This document shows, piece after piece, positions 11,992 through 20,900 of a stretch of DNA of 64,000 bases. The notes beneath the pieces are model-generated. The model was not told the origin of the DNA, ran no database searches, and saw only the letters and a list, made by a program, of their open reading frames with translations. The DNA lies in NCBI RefSeq assembly GCF_021155765.1, contig NC_060113.1, forward strand, positions 1,974,501-2,038,500, written 5' to 3'. A program made the position numbers and the translations under genes. How positions within the stretch are numbered: position 1 is the first letter of the stretch; each line of letters opens with the position of its first letter. Source of the stretch: Diprion similis (Eukaryota; Arthropoda; Insecta; Hymenoptera; Diprionidae).

Positions 11992-14900
11992 GTATTAGTA
12001 TATAGTCGAGGACCGAACGATGCATGCCGGTTTGTCTCGTTGTCTCGCTTTCGCGCTTCGTTGCTCCTTGTAATGCGGATTATCGCCGACCGGCTTCACT
12101 TCGCCTACTTTTATAACATGTATCTATATATATATACATCTACCAATATCTATTAGGTGTAGCCGAGAAGTGTGATCGACTTGAAACCAGCCGCCCTCTG
12201 TACCATAACTTCGTCAAGTTGATGCAAATAAATAAATTATTATTCGCTTTTCATGCCGCCAAATCGGCTTCCCTTCGAGCATCGATTATACTTTATTACA
12301 GGTAAAAAATAGGCTATCAGATCAGAATCGATTGTTTCTTAAATTTGTTTTATTTTTCTATTTTTTATTTACAAGTTGCTTGTCTTTTTTTTTTATTTTT
12401 TTTTTTTGTTTTCTCTTTGGATCGTTTTATTTACACTTTTTATCTACGATCTCTATACTTTTTGAAGTTTAGAGAACGTACGAAGTCACTTAGGCTAATT
12501 TATGTTCGTTGAGAAAAATGAAATTCAATTGCATTTAATCTTCTCTCATTGAACAGATCTTGGATTAAAAAATTTATCTTCCTTATGGCGTGATGGTCGA
12601 ATTAAGGAGGTGTTTACAGGAATTTGAAAAAAAATTCTTGGATATTTAGATCAATTTTTTTTCTCATTCAGCAAAAGTTAAAAAAAAAATCTTGAGGGTC
12701 ATTTTAATAGAATGTAAAAGGGTTTCTCACTTAATATTTGTCGCATGGGATGCAAATTTTTCCGGCATAATCTACTTTCAAATGACCAGAAATTGTTATA
12801 GAATTTTTACAATAGTTTCGTTTCGAAAGAAAATAAGATCATTTTTTAGAATCACGAGAAGCAACGAGTCGTTTTTCAACATCAAATTTAAGGTATCTCA
12901 CTGCCAGGTGAGAATTTGAATAGAATCGAATGACAATGTGTGGAAAATATTTGAAAAAAATAGCGTGTGAAAAATTTTTGAAACTGTTTGAAAAATGAAA
13001 AGTGATGAAAAATGTATTTTAAGTTTAAATTCTGAAACAGTTTCAGGACACAGACTCATACGAACTGAAACTTCTCGACCCCCTAATATTTTTTCACGGC
13101 CAAAATCGATACGCGGGTCCAAAAAAAAAAAAAAAAAAAAATACGAAAACAGATTTTTTTGTCTGCGTAAATTTTTCTATAATTTTTTACTTGTTAAAAT
13201 TCTTCGAAGCGAAGGGAATCTGGCCTCGATTCGAGTGTCGAGTTACGTGGATGAGGATTATAAACGTCGGTTTATAAAACATCTCTTTGCTAGCCGTAAC
13301 ACGAGACATTTTACAAGAGAATCCCGGCTTAAAAAGCGAGATTCTGAGACCTGCAGTTTCTTGGAGGCGCTCAAAATCAGAAACGCGTCTAATTTCATCC
13401 CAAATTTGTACAATTTATTCATGGATAGAGGAAACGGAAAGTGAGCAAAAATCATTATCGACCAACTTTCCTTAGAAATTTCTGAAAGTAACTTTCATTT
13501 CATGATAAAATCGCTTGTCTGGGAAATTATAAGATGTTTAGGAAAATGTCGGTTATTCGCTGTCACAATCGCTGTTATAATTGACGTTCCAAATACTGAA
13601 TGAATTGAGGGCAATACGAATGCCTGAAATTGTATATAGCAGACGAAATTTAAACTTGGTACTTGCGGTGTACGTACGTAACTGTAAATATTGGGAAAGG
13701 CATGGATCGATGACCGTTCGCCTAGATCCTAATCCTCCTTCATTATCCATTTCTTGATTTCTCTATTTATCTACTCTTTTTTTTTTTTTAATCTTCACCA
13801 TGATGTCATTGGAAAAATTTAATCCTGAGCAAAAATACCGCACAGTCGTTACACGATGACGAATAATTCTAACGTCACGCCGCCGCGTTGCGAATATTAT
13901 CCGCAAGCGGAGGCCACGCGCGTTTTTCACCGTTAGGTATAAGGCCAAGAATATATTCGTATTTGTCGCCTGAAATACTGGCACAATTCTTATTAAGTGA
14001 GACGCCTCTACGAGCGGCTTGATTTTAAGCGGAGAAACTACAGATTGCGAATAATCAGTCTCACCAATTGTGCGTGGTCGGAAATTAGCAATTTTATAGA
14101 TAATTGAGATGACGCGAAATTTTAAACTCGTCAATTGATTTTTTTTTTTTGGCCTGAAGAGAGGAAAAAGAGTTAAAAATTTTGCGAGAAATTGTCTCTT
14201 AGAATTTCAGAAAATACCTAAAACCCCATAAAATTAATCGGGCGAGAAGTGAATGAGGAAATTGTTATTATTATTGTTTTTTTTCTTTTCAAAATAGTCT
14301 CTTTGATTTTTTTCAACCTCATTCACGGAGAGAATAAAACAACTGATTTTGCTCGAAACTGCAGGGAACGAGGAATGTGACGAGTTTTTTGGTAAAACTT
14401 ACTTACTTCGCAAAATTGGGCGCATTTTGGGCGAAAAAAATATACTTGACACGGTTATTTTTGAGCAAAAATCTTTCCTGCAGTTTATTTGAGTAAAATC
14501 TGCTCTTTTCCTCTCTCTCTGTGTTTTATAAACTTTTTTTATTTGCTTGAAACTTGAAGTCATAATTAAGCTCCATAAAACAAATGAATTTAACTCGGTT
14601 CCAATCAGTTACGTTCCACATTTGAACATTTATTATTTAAAATAACGTAAAAAATTGATGTTTTTCGAAAAGCTCATTGCGTTACAATTCTCATGGTAAA
14701 AATCTGAAAAAATTCCACAGCCATTAGAGGCACGTAAAGAACAAAAGTTACCATAGAAATTGCAATCCGACAAGTCACCACTCAATTGTCCCAAAAATTG
14801 GTGATTGACAATTTTTGTGAAGATTGTTAATACCAATTATTTAGATAACTATGTGCAAACTTCTCAGATTGCAATTTCTATGGTAACTTTTGTTCAGAGG

Positions 14901-17900
14901 ACAAGAAAACGGTTCTGACCTTAAATATTAGCAAACGAGCGGAAGGAACGGTACCATCCTTTTACCTAACCACCCAAGAGTGTCATTCGCGTTGTATGGA
15001 CGATGGGATCTGGGTTGGTTAATGGTCGTCTCGAGTAAACGTCGCCTGCAGTGCGCCGAGGAGTTTAAGACACGAGTGTTTACTTTGCGGCTTTAGTGCT
15101 TGCAGGTCAGTCGTGTGAAGGTGAGTGTGATACAGGCGTGCGTCGTGAAGGAGTGTCTGGTAGAGTGAATTACGATCGAAGACAATTTTGCAATGAAATT
15201 AACGTTGAGAAATGTTTTTGTCGGATCAGCAGATTGCGCGTATAAGCGATTGGCGAAATCGAAACTCGAAATTGATATTGAATGTATTATTTATTCGCGA
15301 GTACGTGTCACTGAGTAGAAATTATTCCGCGTAATAAATGTGAAAAAATTAACGCGCCTATAATGATTTCGATTTTGGTTTATCCATAAATTTATTTTTC
15401 TTCACCCTGTGTACAGTCTAACTCAAAGACTTTTTTTGTCTTCTAAATAATTTCCAGGTCGTTTTGGCGATGCGAGATCTATTCCAGGTCGTTTTCGATC
15501 TTAAGAAGAAGGAGATCGAGCTTGCCAAACAGCACATCGAACAAAATGCAATCAAATTTCGGAGCGGTATATTCGTGGAGCCGGCGCCTGATACGAAGGT
15601 AAGGAAAACCAGATAGACAAGAATTTTGCAAAGTGTTTATTTTTTTTCTCGCAAAAATTTTTACGATTGTAGCATTTAACGGTGAATTTTTGACTAAATA
15701 GCAGATTTCATTAGTGAACTTAAAGTTTTGCAAAGTGTGGAGAAACGATGTTCAAGGTTTTTTTTTTTTTTTCTTGTTACAACGAAGAACTGACGATTCA
15801 TGTCATTTTACACAAAAAATATTTTCGCGAGATCTAAAAATTTTCTAGAAGAGTGGTCGACGATTCGCTGCAGGGTATTTGCGTTGCAGACACCCGACAG
15901 CACTGACCTGATATCACAAAGTGCCGATGGAGTATTGCGGTATTATATATTATTTACACGAGCGTCGATATCGCCGTGTCTAAAAATAGAAACGCCTCCG
16001 ATCGAGAGCATGTCGAGAATTGTCCAGGCTGCAGTTTCATTCATTTTTCAAGTTTTTCCTGTCTGGGTTATTGCAAGAAAACGAGGTCAAAGAATGGATT
16101 TTCTTTTATCTATGTAACCGGAAACGGAAAGCAGCTCACAGCGACACTCTACACTCAGGCTAAGGGCAGACTGAATACTGCAGTCGTTGTTTATAAGTGT
16201 CGCAATTACGTTACTTCATGTCTGCAGTTGAGTTAATTCCGTCCGGAATTTAGAGAGAATAAAATCACATCTGCGGTAAATTTTCAACTCACATATACCT
16301 ACGTGTATTATGTGTATTAGAGTGGCGCAAAAAAACCGACTATTTTTTTTTTTTTTTTTGCGTCTCGTGTGACAAAATGTTAGTTTTTGATGTTTTAAGA
16401 GCCCACTCCAAAGGACAGTTGAAAAAAAAATTTTTAAGAGGTCGCTTCAAATTTTTAAAAATGTCAAAAATCGTAAAAAATTTCAATTAACAAAATTATA
16501 TTTTCAGTATTTTGTTTGATTTTTAATTCATGTCGTGGTGTATTGTTATCGATTCTTTCTTACTAAATTAGAGAAAAAAAATGTATCAAATTTTAATGTG
16601 AATATTAAAAGGTCGCTCGAAAAGATCTAAAGAAAGGCACCAAAAAATTGAAAAAAAATTATGAGTGACCTTTCAAAATTTAAATTTTGAACTGAAACTT
16701 TCGGAAGCTTATTTTTTTTTGTCTATAAAATTATACCGTAAGAAGAAAAAAAAATCGATTTCCGACGATTTCTGACGTTTTAAAAAATGTGGAGCGACCT
16801 CTTAAAAATTTTTTTTTCAACTGTCCTTTGGAGTGGGCTCTTGAAACATCAAAAACTAACATTTTGTCACACGAGACTCAAAAAAAAAAAAATAATCGGT
16901 TTTTTTGCGCCACCCTAATGTATATATATGTATGTATAGTAAAAAATTGCAGAGTATATATAATGTGGTATAAATTATCTGTTAAACGTTGATGTATTTT
17001 TCTTGCAAGATTTCTAATCACACCCGTCTATAAATATATCCATACAATCGTTGAAACCGTGTCAAAGAACTTTTTATTGCTACTCTTATTTCGATAATAT
17101 GTTCAGTATTGTTTCAGCACTGCAAAAAATATTAATAATTACGTTTTGTCGATATATATACGCGTACAAGAATTTGATTATTTTTTTCAGTGTGTTATTA
17201 CTGTTTAATACACTTTTGTACAAATGATATCATTATACGCAGATATGTATATACGGACACACACATATGTATATGTGCTATAGTCAAGTATGATAAAACG
17301 CTGTGTAGGCAGGCAGTTAGTCAACGAATAGACGACGAATTGTAAGGTCAAGATCGAATAAACGCTCTGTTCTTACACCGCAGCGTATAATTTTTTTTCT
17401 AAATTTTTTTATGAACAGAGGAATAAACTTGGCTCTCGAATTGCAATAAAATCGCCAACCACACTCGACCATAAACAACTAGTAAACTAATTTTACCGTA
17501 AAAGTGATAAAAATTGTTTAAACAAAAATATTATACTCATCGCAGGGTGCCGCCGGAAGCGAGGCAGTCGCTCACAGGATAAGGGCGCTTAATTCAGAGG
17601 CGGAAAAGCCGGCGGAGCGAAAGCCCGAGGTCCAGGGTGGCGTGATAGCCGATCTCCTCGATCTGCAGTTCGAGCTGAACTCACTGCAGCAGGGAATCCA
17701 TCAGATGGATAAAATCACGCCGGACAATCCAAGGCCGCCATCCGAAGACCCCTTCGAGACTGACCCGTTCGGTGATTCGTTCGCCAACATGAAGGTGAGC
17801 CACTTAAAGTCGTTTGGTCTTTCCCTTCCAAATGTCGCCGAGTATCTCATCGCATCCTTCATCGACCGCTTTCAGCTTTCCGAAATGTCTCAGGCGAGGG

Positions 17901-20900
17901 AAACCGTTCAGCCAATCCTCCCGCCGCCACCATCTTCTACGAAAAGGGGACACCTTGAACGACAACAAACTGTTCCTGCCGTCACCACGTCAACCACTTC
18001 CAGTCCAGCCACCACTTTAGCTAGCAGAACTCCACCACCTCAGGGCTCCGTTCACTGGTTTGATAAGGAAACTGAGAACCTATTTAACGAGGGAGAGCTG
18101 TCCAGTCTTGCCATGAAGGCTGCGGCTGGAAACCATAATTCCTCCGGGGATAAGGAACGGGATTCTGTAAGTCGTTTAGGAACAGTTGTATCGGTGTTTC
18201 GTTGAACTATTACTCTGCAGTTACAGCTGACGCTGAATTGGATCGAGATGTATTGAGGGAATCCGTCGATTTTAGGACCCACTTTGAAAAATTTCATGTC
18301 GACTTTCATAGACTGAACAATTTCGTGTCCATATAACACCATCAATGATGTCAATCTTCTCCTTTTTCTTCGTTATGGTCATATGTCTTGGTAGGGTTGG
18401 TACTTATTGGGTACCTCAATTTAACAGGATGATCTGACTTTAATTTCCGAATTCATCACTAAACACATTCTGCTACAGAAGTCCTGGAGTGGTCAATACA
18501 TCCATGTTTTGCGGTCCGAAGTTAAGTTCAAGTGACACAAGGCAGTGGCTTGATCGGACAGTGCACTCAAGTTTCAGCTCTTTGGGAGTTTAACACGACG
18601 TTCTCTTTCCAGACATCGTTGAGCGTGACGCCAACGCTTCGAAAGAGTCCGCAGATCGACGTGTTCACGGAGTTGGACCCGCTGGGAACGGGTCTGATAA
18701 AACCGTACGTGGACAAGAAAGACTTCTTCCAGCATTTGAAGAACCCGCCGAAGAAGGTGCTGAAGGACCTGGTGACGACTACCTCAGGTGACACGTTTCC
18801 GGCGAACTTCAACCTCGCTCAAGATCCTCTGGAGCCGATTCCCGTGCAGGGAGCGCCGCTGGGAAGTGGAAGCGAAGGATTTGAAGACAGCAACTTCGCG
18901 GACTTCAACAGCTTTGAGACCGCTGACCAGATCCTGGTGTCCAAAACCGACTCGCCGAAAGCACGCCGTATGAGTTCGCCGCGAGCCCTGCACCTTCAAC
19001 CCCTTTCAGTATCGCTTCCACCGGAAGAAGTGCCGCCGACGAAGAGTGTCAGTAAGTCCGAGTCTAAGGAGTCGACGGAGGGCGTTCAGGCTTTGGTGAG
19101 GCTTCCCAGTCCTAAGAAGTACCTGCAGTCGGTACGGAAGCGGGAGTTCGACATTGATCTGGCCGGAAGTCGGGGCCAGTCCGTGGACCGGCCGTTTCCG
19201 GTCGATTTCACGTCCAATAACGACTCCCCGGCTTCACCGTTACGCTCTTGTTCCTCGGACGCTAACTCTCGGCTCTCAAGCTCGAGCGCGGAGCTTGATA
19301 TAGTGCCAGAACCACCGCCTCGTGGCGCCGGAAGCATCCTAATAAACCCGCCGCCACTTCCGCCGAAGAAGCAAGGTGGAAGGAGCGTCGTAAAGCCGCC
19401 GCCAAGGCCACCTCACACCGATGGTCACTTCCATTATGACTTCATTGAGCGGAAGGAGGCCTCACCGTCACCGACGAGGAAGGACCTGCGAAAGAGTCCT
19501 GGGGGCAAGGACATCAGGAACAGATTTGACGACGACTTTAGTCCTCCACCTCCAGCTCCACCTCAGCTCCCGAAGAGATCGGACCTCGTGAATGCCTTCC
19601 CGACCGCCAAGTTCGAGGACTCATTCACGACCATGGCGCCAACCACCATCTCGTCTCTGCTGCATAGCGGCTCGACGACCACCACCACTAGCGTAACCGA
19701 AACTCAGAAGGCCAAACCCTCCCTCGATATCACCCTTAGCCAGTTGACGTCTACCAATCTTGGTGACCTTGCCAACGCTCTCGGGATGAACGTTACGGAA
19801 CTGACAAGTCTCACTCTTCAGGAACTCACCAAGTGTCTTGCCTCACTCACGGCTAAAGAGAACGCAGCATCTGAAGCCAAGGAGCGAAAGGAGCCCGAAG
19901 TACCGGCCAAGGTGTATCCTGTCAAGCAGGCTGAAAGCTCCTTCGTTTTCGGGGAACCGCTTTTCAAAGCCGATTTTGATCAGGGTATCAAACAGACCGA
20001 GCAGAACGCCTACGACAAGTACGCTGTCTTTAGGGAACTCTTGGAACTTGAACAGCAGAAACAGGATCGCGAGGCTAGTGAGGAAGAGGAGAAGAGGCGG
20101 GATATGGATGAACCGGAAGTCGACGTGGAAGAGGCTGACAAAGTCCAGACGGAAGAGGAGATGGAGACGGAGAGGACGTCGCCCGACCGGCTGGAAGATG
20201 ATCAGAAGATCGTTGAGAACCAGGACAAGAACTCGATCATCCCGAAATGTTTGACCGTTGAACTACCACCGATCGTTAAGCAGGCTCCGAAGGCCGAGGC
20301 TGAGGACGATGACCTTGACGATACGATGAACGGCTCTACCGAGGAGAAAGAGGATTCGAAAGAAGAGGACGAGGAGCCAGTAGGTGAACGGGAGAAAGAG
20401 GAAAGCAGAGTGGAGGAGATGGTTGGATCAGCGAAAGAAGAGACCAAAGTGGAAACTGATAAGGAGGTGGATTCGAACGGGGTCGAACAAGCGGAGGAGC
20501 CGGAAAGCAAAGAGGATCCGAAGATTGTGATGATGGAAAAAACGGAGACAAAATTATCGAGCGACAGATACGCGGCCTTGCGAGAAATAATCGAGGAGAC
20601 TGTCGAACAGACGACAAAAGAGGACAGAGAGGATCAAGTAGAGGAGACGATGAGCGGAAGTCCGTCGCATACGTCGAATACGGGGTTCAAATCCACGCCA
20701 GCGAGTGTCGATCTGATGAGCCTCTTCTCAAAGCCGCTGACGAACTCCCTCAGGAATTCTCCAAGCAGCCCGAAGAAGGTCGCAGACAAAAAAGAAGACG
20801 ACCTGAAGTTAGTCTCGATGGAAATTTTCGAGGAGGTACTGATCAGCGGCGGGACCCAGAAGCTGAGCTCGAGTCAGCCGACGGTTGGAAGCACTTCCGG

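Larger units (their letters stand above)
10498..15457 (+). other. Dab intron 3
   Basis: 4960 nt. It contains a GGGGCAAAGTGGG-ended element (10669-11049), (TA)n at 11949-11989, a perfect 29-bp inverted repeat (14739-14895) and a GC-richer segment at about 14940-15310 that may be an internal promoter. No protein-coding exon recognised. Confidence 0.85.

Noticed and set aside
18532..18612. Open frame continuing upstream of Dab exon 7
   Set aside because: It starts at a non-ATG codon inside intron 6, and a strong CTCTTTCCAG acceptor at 18603-18612 precedes the conserved sequence.
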